NCBI GenBank assembly: GCA_963966185.1
Contig: CAWZYM010000067.1
Coordinates: 1-64,000 of the forward strand
DNA from: Rhabditoides inermis
Lineage: Eukaryota; Nematoda; Chromadorea; Rhabditida; Rhabditidae
Length of the DNA stretch: 64,000 bases
Direction: 5' to 3'
Part shown: positions 9,763-20,564 of the stretch, piece after piece
Numbering within the stretch: the stretch's first letter is position 1
Layout: each line of letters opens with the position of its first letter
Made by a program: the position numbers and the translations under genes
Notes under the pieces: generated by a model
Seen by the model: the letters and a program-made list of their open reading frames with translations, nothing else
Database searches by the model: none
What the model was told of the DNA's origin: nothing

Positions 9763-12696
9763 CTAGATGACAGGCTGTTCAACCTGATCGGCGAGAACAG
9801 TGGTACTGTAGCAGAGATCCCAGTAGTGGGGCACATTGTGGCGGTCCATCACCTACAATCACACAATCACGCATGCACTCCTCCTCTCAACCTTTCCACT
9901 CACCTCTCTCGCCTGCTTCTCAATAGCCGCGGCGACGCACTTGATTTCTCCAAAGTTGCGCTTCTTCACAGTACCCTCCCAGATCTGCAATTCGCACCTA
10001 CTCTCCCTTCCCATTTACTTTTCACTCACCAGTCGGCACTCGTTCCTCTCTCCCGGAGCGTCTTTCTCCGCGGCCTTCTTCTCTCCTATCACCTGAAAAA
10101 GTCCCTTCCACCCCTCCATCCTCTTCCCTTCCCCACCTCGTCCTCCCATTTCATTCTGTTCATCATGAGGTTCTTGTAGAACTTGTGTTGTTTCGGTCCT
10201 CCTTCCACCACCACCACATTGATGTCCTTGTGCAGCAGGATCACTCCGGTCATCTGTAGCTGCTTCGCGTTCATTTCCACCTTGAACTTCTTCGCCGGAT
10301 GTAACAGCGACTTGATCCTGAAATGGCATGACGTCACTTCTCATCTACTATGCCGTTACTCTACTCTCACCTGTATATGGCGACATGGACGGCGAGGCTG
10401 GTGTCCTCACTGATCTTCTTCGTCTTCTTGGCGGCCCTCTGCTCGTCGGTGAGCTTCCTGTCTGCGTTGTCCTTCTCGTGTTTCTTGAGTCGGTCTGCCA
10501 TCTGCTTGCGCACATGTGCCTCCATGCGGGTCGGATCTTGCACTGCGTCGTTGCCCAGCACCCGCATCAGGTTCGACAGTTTCACCTGAAACAACATGCC
10601 TCGTCAAGACTTGCCTCTCACACCACCCCGAGCACCGCACCTTGGGCTCTGGCGCCTTCTTCAGTCCGAGTCGGATCTTCTCCTGCTCCTCCTTCTGAGC
10701 CTCCTTCCTGTTCTGACGGCGGATCTTCTTCCGTTCCTTCGTCGTCAGGTACACCTATACCAATTTCAAAATGGACGTATGGTTTGTGCTTTGCTTTGTC
10801 ACCTTGAGATACTGAGGCTTGTCGGGTTCGGTGGGAGGGCGGAGCTGAATGGGATGCTCGATGAGCTCACTGATCGTTTCTGCGTATCGACCCTCCTCAG
10901 ACTCGGACGGAATGTCGTCGTAGCTAGAATTTATCCATACAACACACTTCATACCCAAGACAGTATTTTTTGTAGTGAGGTGACAGGACATGGTGATAAA
11001 AGATGGATAAACATGGTGAACCATATGATTGGACATCTATGTGCGTCTGTCTGCGTACTCACGTGTCTTTCTCGAGGACGACGGCATCCCACCACTCCAT
11101 GTCGGGCACGTCGTCTCTGCTCGCGCCTGCCGGAGTCACCATCGCAAGCTTCACAGCAGACGAGATACCCGTCGCCTTGGCTGCCGACGAGATTTCCGCC
11201 TAAACAAAACGCCCAATTGAAATTGTATATTCATGAACCATGTCATATTGTTACATACTCTCTGACCGACTCCCACCTGTAGCTTGTCTAGCTTGGCCTT
11301 AGCCCTCTGCTTGTTGGCCAGACTCTGGTAGTCTCCCTGCTCGACGAAGTTGAAGTTGGCCCTGCGAGAGCGATTCGCCGGGCGGGCAGAAATGCGAGGG
11401 TCCAGGTACTCAATCAACTCAACCTAAAACAGTATTTATTTTCTGCACGTGTTTTTGTTGCTTCGGGCTGAGACAAACATCTTTACGCAAATACTCTAAG
11501 CATTTGTTAATTTGTTTAGTAAGTGGTGTTAAAAAACGCAATAAGTGTTACCTTCTCCTCCCTGCGCACAGGCTCTTGCTTGGCTATGGGCGCAGGCTCG
11601 GTTTTGACGGGAGCCTTGTTCTGGAGAGATGCGATGGTAGACGATCGACTCGCAAGTTTCGCCTTCAGCTCATCCATTCGAGACATCTTGCCCATCGAGA
11701 GGTTGATGTACATCGACGCCTGAACAAGTTATGCAAAATACACAACTTATGACATCTTAAGTAATTACCTCGGAGCCCTTTATGGTGACATTTTTGACGG
11801 GTAGTGGTTCCGGGGGGATTCCGTGGACAGAAATGTTGGCCTTGCGTTTGCGCTCTTCTATCTCTTGCTGCGCCTTGTACATCAACTCTTTCGCTCTACA
11901 ACACAACATTAACTAGAAAATATTCAATGACACATACCTGATGTCGTCCTCAGTGAGCGTCTTTTTGTCGTTTCTCGCCCGCTCCTCTTCCTCCTCCTTC
12001 ATCTTCTTCTGGTGGATGTCAACAGCAACCTTGTGACGCATGTCCAGCTCCTTCTGCCTGTTCTCCTCCTCATCCGAACGCTCATGCTACAAATTATAAA
12101 TTACATAACACATTATAGAGAGTGTTACCACTCACCCTGCTCCGCTTGTCTTTCGGCTCCCTGTCGCGGTCGCGGTCGCGGTCGCGACGATCACGGTCCC
12201 TATCTCTGTCATCGCGACGATCGCGCTCCTTGTTCGACGAGTCCTTCGACTCTTCGAACTACAACAAATATTATAAATTGTTTGAAAACCGATTTAATAC
12301 AATACAAACCAACTCACGCGAGTTCTCTTACGCAGCTGAGGGAATGCCTTCACAAAAGCATCCATCATTTTGTGCGCCTTGTGCGTATCTGGTACGTACG
12401 AAAGAATCTAAACAACATCAATTACATTTTAACAAGGAGCTCAAAAGACACAAAACTCACCTTGTCCCTGAGTCGCTCATAGTCGTAGCCCTTTCTGAGG
12501 CATCGCTCGACGTACTCTTGGACCTGAACATAAACACATTTTGCACTAACGTTGTTATAAATAACAATAAACACTACTTAATCCATGAACACAAACAAAC
12601 AACAAAAATGAACAAATTGATTATACTAACCTTGTCGCGCTCCTCGCGCTTGTTGAGGAACTGGTTACAAATGTCCAGTACCTCATTCCTACCCAT
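9763..12696 (-). CDS. PRPF3: U4/U6 small nuclear ribonucleoprotein Prp3
   Basis: Core protein of the U4/U6.U5 tri-snRNP, needed for spliceosome activation in the nucleus. Sixteen exons, from 12631-12696 down to 9763-9852, sum to 645 codons with no internal stop. An RD/RS-like tract (RDRDRDRD) lies in exon 4. A Lys/Glu-rich middle is followed by [18 protein letters not shown] and [12 protein letters not shown]. The signature Prp3 block includes [19 protein letters not shown] and [20 protein letters not shown]. The DUF1115 C-terminal domain contains [34 protein letters not shown] and, at the end, [18 protein letters not shown]. About 40 residues shorter than human PRPF3 (683 residues). The N-terminal PWI fold is not obvious: the first 70 residues are helical but diverged. 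The start ATG at 12696 is my choice; an upstream exon is possible. Confidence 0.95.
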
Positions 12697-13682
12697 TCTG
12701 AAAGAGGCGCTAGTTCGCCTGCAACAGTTTCCATGAAAAAAATACAAATACATACCTCCGCATAACAAATACACAAAAATAAAAAGTAAACCATTTTCAT
12801 TTCGAATATACGGTGTGAATTCACGCTCGCATTGTGTGTTAGAATGTTGCACAACGCGAGAGCTGAACGTGTATTGCGCGGGAAAACTCCAGGTAACAAA
12901 TGTGGCCGGATACAGTTATTCAGGTAGGTGATCTTTCTTCTACATACATAACACATTAACTTTTTTCTTACATATTTATGGTAGTTATAGTTTCAATCCT
13001 CATCCTTGTATGATCAAGTGATAAACGCTTTCATCTCACCTGATCCGATCATCTCATTTGAAATTCTCGGAGAATAACGCGATAAAGTTGATCTCCTTTG
13101 TTCGAAATGACGTGCGTTCATCTATATGAATTCCTGGATGTATCCTATGACTCACTCTCCCACCACTCGACGTCACTAGGCTGTTCTCTGTCGCTGCTTG
13201 CCCCGCCCCCCCCCCCCCCCCCCCCCCCCCATCCCCTTCCGGTGGTCCATGCCTATCAATCACCGTCTCCCAATGGGAACTCTCTTCAAATATAGCCAGT
13301 CTGTCCGATCGGTCGCAGCATTGATCACCTCTCCTCTCTCATGTTGCGTGCTATCATATTCCTTTTCACTCTCTTCGGTCATACAGCTCTGATGTGATCT
13401 GATCGAATTATCCCCAACCGTGTCGTTCCTTCCGTTTCTTCTCTAGACACACTTAATTATATGATCACATCACTTTGTACTAGTATCGGTCCATCTGTAT
13501 TTGTGGCGGGTGATGATACTCATCTATATAGTACTCCTCTCAAAACATTGTCATCTCACGATATCTCACGAACTGTCATCTCACGAACTATAGTTTTCGG
13601 TGTCAGTGTTACACAGTAGTGTCTTCTATTCAGCCGATTTGAAGGGTTTCCAGATCTTCGATCTCTCACATCATTCAGCAAC
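12697..13682. promoter_or_regulatory. Divergent intergenic region between Prp3 and MFSD8-like genes
   Basis: About 1 kb separating two divergently transcribed genes, so it probably carries both promoters. The notable feature is an uninterrupted C run of about 23 bases near 13206-13230. No TATA box or other site can be assigned with confidence. Confidence 0.4.
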
Positions 13683-14758
13683 ATGGACACTCCAAAGGAC
13701 GACGAGAAGCTGGTGAAACTGCTGTCCCCTCCGAGGCGGAAAGTGAGCAAGGTGCGTTGTCTGCTGCCATCGCTCCAGCTGTCCACTGTTCAGCTACACC
13801 TGCCAGCCGTGGCACACAACGCCTTCGTGCCGTCGTCACCTTGCACACCCAGCAGTGTATTCTCATTTGACATCCCCAACTCACCCGCCTATAGCCACCT
13901 CAGGAAGAGGAGAGCAATGAGGTATGTCTCTTTCTCTCACCCCCTCACATTCACTCTTGTAGGTCCATCTCCCAACCAGCGGACCCTCTGCTCTCTCCAA
14001 TCTCGGGCGTTTTCTCCTTTGACTTTGCCTCTCCTTCCATCGGACTCGATACTCCGAAGACTCCCCGCACACCTCACACGGGGATATTAGAAGACATTGC
14101 CGTGAGTCACTCTTCGTATTCGTATCCATCTCAATTAATTTATTGCAGGAAGATTCCCACTCGTCCACTCACTTCAGCTATGACAAAGCCGAGTCACCGA
14201 CTCTCCGTTCACCCAAGAGGTGTGTTCCTCTTCATTCCACCCTTGTACATCCTTTCAGTCCATCTACCGTATCATCTGTCTCGTCCTCGCCCTCCTTTGC
14301 CTCCCACACTCACTGGTCGTCGATCCGCGTCGCAGCCGTCGTCCTCTTCTTGATTCGGATGCAGTTCACTGTCTACTTTGCGTCGCTCTGGCCGTTCCTA
14401 CAGGAGGTTCGTGTCTCCTATCCTGTCATCGCCTCCCTCATTTCTTTGTCCAGCTCGATTCCTCGGTCACCCCATCATTCTTTGCGTACACGGGCGCAGT
14501 ATACAGTGTTGGTGTCGCCGTTTCCGCGCCGCTCTTTGGATACTGGTCCAACAAGGTGCGTCTTTCTCTATCTCTATCTCTCTATCTCTATCTCTCCACA
14601 CCCTTCCCTGTAGCTGGGCGAGGTTCGTATACCGACGCAAGTGTCCCTCCTCCTCATGTTCATCTCCAACCTCATGTATCTCGCTGTTCCCGTCGCCCCT
14701 CTCTCTGCAAGGAAATGGATCATGATGCTCACCCGATTCGTAGTCGGAATAGCTGCAG

Positions 14759-14808
<50 letters not shown>

Positions 14809-15571
14809 TGGAGATGTGATTCACAGGCTCTTCGTCGTGTCTGAATACCTACTGGAGCTACTCGGCTCGCGTGGAGGACCGTTCCATGGCCGCAGCCATC
14901 ACTGACGGCGCGTTCTGTCTCGGAATCGCGCTCGGACCAGGCGAGTCTCCTCGCCTTTTCACAATCTGTCACCATCAAACGCATTCGGTTGCAACTACTC
15001 ACAATCATTGCAAGTAGTTTCAGTGTGCCAGCTGCTGTTCACTCCGCTCTCGTATCCGGGTCGCTCGCTGATTGGCCCGTTCCAGTTGAACATGTACACA
15101 GCGCCGGCCTGCATGGCTCTGGTGGCGGTAGCGGCCGCCGCGGTCCTTCTCCACTCTGCATTCCACGAGACACACACGCAAGTGAGGAGGGTGGGAGGAG
15201 GAGGGGCAGAGAAGACGGCAGCCCCGCCCGCACCCTATGACAAGGCCGCAGTGGCGGTCTGCATCGCCATCAAGTTCGTGCAGATGTTCATCTACGCCAA
15301 CATGGAGACGTGAGTGCGGGGGGAGGAGAGCGGGGCCTGAGTGTTGTTGCGATGTAATGTAGAGATGCCATGGCTAGTTGAACGTGATTGTGTGTGTCGC
15401 ATCTCTCGAACACGAAGACTCTCCAGAATCGGGTCTCCATACACATCTTGGATGTTCTCGCTGTCCCGATCGGAGACAACTACATTCAATTCGCGTCTCG
15501 TATCCCTCTCGGGGACACTCGGATTCGCATTCCTGGCCGGATATGTGTGGACAAAGATTGGAAAGAAGTGA

Positions 15572-15613
<42 letters not shown>

Positions 15614-16324
15614 CAGCTTCACACTTGTCAATAATTGTCTCTCTCAGGGTTGACAACCGCACTGGTATCCTAGTCGGCATTGCGCTCTGCGTATCTTTCC
15701 TCGTCGTCACTTTCCCATGGGCTTCCTATGGTGACGTCATTGGACGAGCTACCGGAGGTATGGGCACTGTACTTATCACATCCATTTCCAACTTTTTTAT
15801 TTGTCATTTTGTATTGTATAATAGATCCCTAGTTCTAAACAATTACAGTAATCGGAACAATGATTATATATGCAGGTTGTCCGTATGAATGGTGTGAGTG
15901 GACTCCCCGCATTTCTCCGCTTGTCTACTCGTCTGCCTATGTTATCGTATTCGGAATCGGATTCCCACTCACCAACGTCCATCTAGCCGCTCTATACTCA
16001 CAGGTACGTGCGCTCCCCTCTCTCTCTCCTACCTTTCGATTCCAGGTTCTCGGTCGCCGCATGCAGGGCACAATGCAGGGCGTCAACTCCCTCGTTTCCT
16101 CCCTCAGTCGTATCGCCGGACCCGTCATAGTGACGTGAGTGGGAGGGGGGCGGAGTGAGAAAGAGGGAGGGAGAGAGTGAGAGGAAGGGAGAGATAGATC
16201 TGATTTCAGTGAGGTGTTCACTCTGTTCGGACCAGGTCTGGTGTGGCAGATCCAGTTAGTCACCTGGACTCTCATCCTCCTTCCCATATTTGTATGTTAC
16301 AATCGACTCGTCGCTATCGACTAA
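13683..16324 (+). CDS. MFS transporter, MFSD8/CLN7-like
   Basis: A major facilitator superfamily membrane protein resembling MFSD8 (CLN7), a lysosomal chloride channel/transporter in mammals. The cytosolic N-terminus (MDTPKDDEKLVKLL) is Ser/Pro-rich with repeated SVFSFD/GVFSFD segments and TPKTPRTP. The twelve-helix body begins with SSIRVAAVVLFLIRMQFTVY. Family-like blocks follow: PSFFAYTGAVYSVGVAV, APLFGYWSNK (the MFS motif A region), MLTRFVVGIAAGSSSCLNTY, EDRSMAAAITDGAFCLGIAL and FQLNMYTAPACMAL. The C-terminal half ends with QGVNSLVSSLSRIAGPVIVT and YNRLVAID. About ten to twelve short introns, several filled with CT or GA repeats (14574-14600, 14761-14808, 15574-15611). The first intron (13752-13793) is 42 bases and in frame, so it may be retained. 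Subcellular site and substrate are inferred from the family. Confidence 0.85.
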
Positions 16325-16606
16325 GTCCCTTTTTCGTTCGTCTCTCTTCTGTTCAACGCAGTCTCGTTGCTCGCTGCTGTATTGCGGTCAGCTGATATAT
16401 GGTAGATCATCTATATTTGTCTCGAATTCGATCCGAGGTTAGCCGTGTCACCGACTACGCTAAAACTGGTTATGTTGTGATGTCAAGATCTTTTTTGTGA
16501 AATTGTGATAGTTCTTGTGATATTTTGAGATTTTTCAGATATATGATATCAGGGAAATTTTGTACATAACACATAATCGAACATAAAGTGTTCGAACTGA
16601 ATTTGT
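16325..16606. other. 3' flank of the MFSD8-like gene
   Basis: AT-rich sequence after the stop codon, presumably 3' UTR. No other feature seen. Confidence 0.4.
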
Positions 16607-17097
16607 TATTATCTTTTAAAAGTACTTCCGTAAAAAGTGTTGTTTGTGTTAACCTGATTCAAGAAAAGCGCATGCATATATTATTAATTTTTGAAAAATC
16701 AAATCGTAAACACCTGAACATGAAAACTAACACAAACTTGCTCTTTCAAACGAATATAGAAACCTAACATTCAGAATAATACGAGTGTTTTGTTTCTTTA
16801 GTGTTTTTTTTGAGGACACGAAATATTTATTATATATACGGTTTATCAATAAAATAATATGTTAATCGTGATGTTGTTTGAATGTTTAACTCAATATACA
16901 GGTGTAAAAATGTCAAAAAAATAAAACATGGAATTAAATTCAACATTTTTCGTTTTGAAAGAGCAAGTTTGTGTTAGTTTTCATGTTCAGGTGTTTACGA
17001 TTTGATTTTTCAAAAATTAATAATATATGCATGCGCTTTTCTTGAATCAGGTTAACACAAACAACACTTTTTACGGAAGTACTTTTAAAAGATAATA
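16607..17097. mobile_element. Foldback element, family F1, copy 2
   Basis: Arms 16607-16750 and 16954-17097 are near-perfect reverse complements (144 bases each) around an AT-rich loop of about 203 bases. The inner ends CTCTTTCAAA / TTTGAAAGAG, followed by GCAAGTTTGTG, match the inner ends of the element at 2274-2650. So do the repeated blocks GCATGC and CTTTT(C/G)TTGAAT. Outer portions differ, so the two copies have diverged or share only a core. No ORF. Confidence 0.85.
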
Positions 17098-17199
17098 TAT
17101 GTCCTTTTGTTGAATTTCATAGAAATTTTCTCTCTCATCTTCATACACGTTTTTCTCTCATTATTTCATCAATTTCATTTCGAATTTTTACGATATTTT

Positions 17200-19205
17200 T
17201 TCTCGTTTTCTCGTTCTCTCCTCCTCTCCTCCTCTCCTTCCCTCCTTCTCTCTTTCCCTAGTTCTCTAGTTCTCTCTTTCCCTCGTTCTCTCGTTCTCTC
17301 ATTCTCTCATTCTCTCATTCTCTCTTTCTCTCTTTCTCTCTTTCTCTCTTTCTCTCTCTCTCTTTCTCTCTTTCTCTCTTTCTCTCTTTCTCTCTTTCTC
17401 TTTTTCTCTCTTTCTCTCTTTCTCTCTTTCTCTCTTTCTCTCTTTCTCTCTTTCTCTCGTTCTCTCTTTCTCTCTTTCTCTCGTTCTCTCGTTCTCTCGT
17501 TCTCTCGTTCTCTCGTTCTCTCGTTCTCTCATTCTCTCATTCTCTCGTTCTCTCCTTCTCTCGTTCTCTCGTTCTCTCATTCTCTCATTCTCTCATTCTC
17601 TCGGTCTCTCCTTCTCTCCTCTCTTTCCCTCGTTCTCTTGTTCTCTCTTTCTCTCGTTCTCTAGTTCTCTCTTTCTCTCGCTCTCTTTCTCTCGTTCTCT
17701 CCGTCTCTCCTTCCCTCCTTCTCTCTTTCCTTCGTTCTCCAGTTCTCTCGTTATATCGTTCTCTCTTTCTCTCGTTCTCTTGTTCTCTCGTTCTCTCGTT
17801 CTATCCATCTCTCCTTCTCGCCTTCCCTCCTTCCCTCCTTCTCCCTTTCTGTCTTCCTCTCGTACTCTCGTTCTCTTGTTATATCGTTATCACTTTCTCT
17901 CGTTCTCTCTTTCTCTCGTTCTCTCGTTCTTTCGTTCTCTCGTTCTCTTGTTATCTCTTGCTCTCGTTCTCTCGTTCTCTCGTTCTCGCTTTCTCTCGTT
18001 CTCGCTTTCTCTCTTTCTCTCATTCTCTCATTCTCTCATTCTCTCCTTCCCTCCTTCTCTCGTTCTCTCGTTCTCTCGTTCTCTCATTCTCTCCGTCTCT
18101 CCGTCTCTCCTTCTCTCCTTCTCTCCTTCTCCCTTTCTCCCTTTCTCTCGTTCTCTAGTTCTCTTGTTATATCGTTTTCTCTTTCTCTCGTTCTCTCTTT
18201 CTCTCTTTCTCTCCGTCTCTCGTTCTCTCCTTCCCTTCTTCCCTCCTCGCCCTTTCTCTCTTTCTCTCGTTCTCTAGTTCTCTTGTTATATCGTTCTCTC
18301 TTTCTCTCATTCTCTCTTTCTCTCGTTCTCTCGTACTCTCGTTCTCTCGTTCTCTCGTTCTCTCCGTCTCTCGTTCTCTCCTTCCCCCCTTCCCTCATTC
18401 TCTTCTCCCTTTCTCTCTTTCTGTCGTTCTCTAGTTCTCTTGTTATATCGTTCTCTCTTTCTCTCTTTCTCTCTTTCTCTCTTGCTCTCGTTCTCTCGTT
18501 CTCTCGTTCTCGCTTTCTCTCGTTCTCGCTTTCTCTCGTTCTCTCGTTCTCTCCGTCTCTCGTTCTCTCCTTCCCTCCTTCCCTCCTTCCCTCATTCTCT
18601 TCTCCCTTTCTCCCTTTCTCTCGTTCTCTAGTTCTCTTGTTATATCGTTTTCTCTTTCTCTCGTTCTCTCTTTCTCTCTTTCTCTCCGTCTCTCGTTCTC
18701 TCCTTCCCTTCTTCCCTCCTCGCCCTTTCTCTCTTTCTCTCGTTCTCTAGTTCTCTTGTTATATCGTTCTCTCTTTCTCTCATTCTCTCTTTCTCTCGTT
18801 CTCTCGTACTCTCGTTCTCTCGTTCTCTCGTTCTCTCCGTCTCTCGTTCTCTCCTTCCCCCCTTCCCTCATTCTCTTCTCCCTTTCTCTCTTTCTGTCGT
18901 TCTCTAGTTCTCTTGTTATATCGTTCTCTCTTTCTCTCTTTCTCTCTTTCTCTCGTTCTCTCTTTCTCTCTTTCTCTCTTTCTCTCTTTCTCTCGTTCTC
19001 TCTTTCTCTCGTTCTCTCGTTCTCTCCGTCTCTCGTTCTCTCCTTCCCTCCTTCCCTCCTTCCCTCATTCTCTTCTCCCTTTCTCTCTTTCTGTCGTTCT
19101 CTAGTTCTCTTGTTATATCGTTCTCTCTTTCTCTCGTTCTCTCTTTCTCTCTTTCTCTCTTTCTCTCGTTCTCTCGTTCTCTCATTTTCTCTTTCTCTCT
19201 CCTCT
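17200..19205. repeat. 2-kb polypyrimidine satellite with a 473-base higher-order unit
   Basis: The plus strand is almost purely C and T, built from TTCTC/GTTCTCTC/CCTTCC pentamer-to-octamer blocks. Landmarks of GTTCTCTTGTTATATCG punctuate it (about 17873, 18160, 18277, 18434, 18630, 18750, 18907, 19103). The stretch around 18208-18448 recurs base for base, as far as I can follow, at 18681-18921, an offset of 473. Within each unit there is a half-repeat with offset 157. The long open frames on both strands are artefacts of the repeat. Confidence 0.9.
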
Positions 19206-19210
19206 TATAT

Positions 19211-19829
19211 AATTCCTACTGATCGCTGCCACCAAAGTGCATGTGTCTCTCTCCAAACAGCGTGCTCTCTCGCGTGCTCTCTCGCTCGCCCGTCAGCAGA
19301 GGGCTAGCTATCAGCTAGCGTGACTGGAAACGACACCCACCCACCCACCCACCCACCCACCCACCCACCCACCCACCCACACGCTGGCCTTTCGCGCGAG
19401 ATCGCTCATAACTTCCTTCGGAGAAAAGATACAAAGATGCCGTCAATTAGTGATATGCCCTATGGAACCGTGCGAATCTAACTAACATAAATTGGAAGAC
19501 TTCACATTGTTGCTAACATGATCTTTGGATATCGCTACTTGAAAATTCTGGCGCGAGCCTTATTTTAACCCAAGAGAGAGGGCGCTGCGCGCCCTCTCTA
19601 ATTAACTGTTTATGAACATTTGGAGTCCGATTTATATATTGTCCGTGTTTCACTCTTTTCGCAAAACACATTGGGTTACCGTTTGTGACAGTTCCATATA
19701 TAGAATAATACGAATGCTGCTCATTTGCTACTTTTTAGTTTCCTACAAAATTAAACTTTTTTCACACATGTTCTAAAAAGTCGGGTTGTTGAAATCCGAA
19801 GCGATTTTTATACTTAGCGGTAACGGAAT
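19211..19829. other. No gene; (CCCA)n array at about 19335-19381
   Basis: Contains a CCCA tetranucleotide array of about 12 copies, then unique AT-rich sequence. No exon or RNA gene recognised. Confidence 0.6.
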
Positions 19830-19861
19830 GTGATGGCTGTGATGGCAATAAATTCTAAGAG

Positions 19862-20280
19862 TGAGCGAAGGATGAAATTATTCTCCTACCGTAATCCTAA
19901 GGTAAGCCAAAGATCGAATTATTCTCCTACCGTAGTGCTAACGGTGAGCAAAAGATCAAACTATTCTCCTACCGTAATTCTAAGGGTGAGCCATAGATCG
20001 AATTATTCTCTTACCGTAATTCTAAGGGTGAGCCATATATCGAATTATTCTCCTACCGTAAATCTAAGGGTGAGCCATAGATCGAATTATTCTCCTACCG
20101 TAATTCTAAGGGTGAGCCATAGATCGAACTATTCTCCTACCGTAATTCTAACGGTGAACCATAGATCGAATTATTATCCTACCGTAATTGTAAGGGCGAG
20201 CCAGAGATCGAATTATTCTCCTACCGTAATTCTAAGGGTGAGCCAAAGACCGAATCATTCTCCTACCGTGATGCTAATAT
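19862..20280 (+). repeat. 42-base minisatellite, about nine to ten copies
   Basis: Tandem unit of roughly GTAATTCTAAGGGTGAGCCA plus TAGATCGAATTATTCTCCTACC, with copies differing at a few positions. Because the unit is a multiple of three, the plus frame from 19830 stays open for 150 codons and would encode repeats of RVSHRSNYSPTVIL. No signal peptide or splice structure supports translation. I annotate it as a repeat, with coding possible but unsupported. Confidence 0.85.
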
Positions 20281-20564
20281 AACGGCGACCGAGAGCATTT
20301 TGTGTTGTTGTGGCTGCGATCCTTAAAATAAACAAAACGCCTGCATGTACTTGTCCATCACAAAAGTGACTGATATAATTTGCTTTATATTCACCATACA
20401 TATTTACAACACCAAATAAAGCTATTCGATTGACTTGCTCATAGTTGATCACATGTGGTTTCACCGTCGGATGCATAATATGTAAATGTATAGGTGCGGA
20501 CTCGTGTGGGGTGAGTGAATGAAGGAGGGAAGGAAGAAGGGGAAAGGAGGGAGGCAAGGCGCGG

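Noticed and set aside
17107..19307. Several Ser/Leu/Phe-rich and Arg/Glu-rich frames
   Set aside because: They arise from the polypyrimidine satellite and appear on both strands.
19862..20280. CRISPR-like array of spaced repeats
   Set aside because: Units are contiguous 42-base tandem copies without unique spacers, in a eukaryotic genome.
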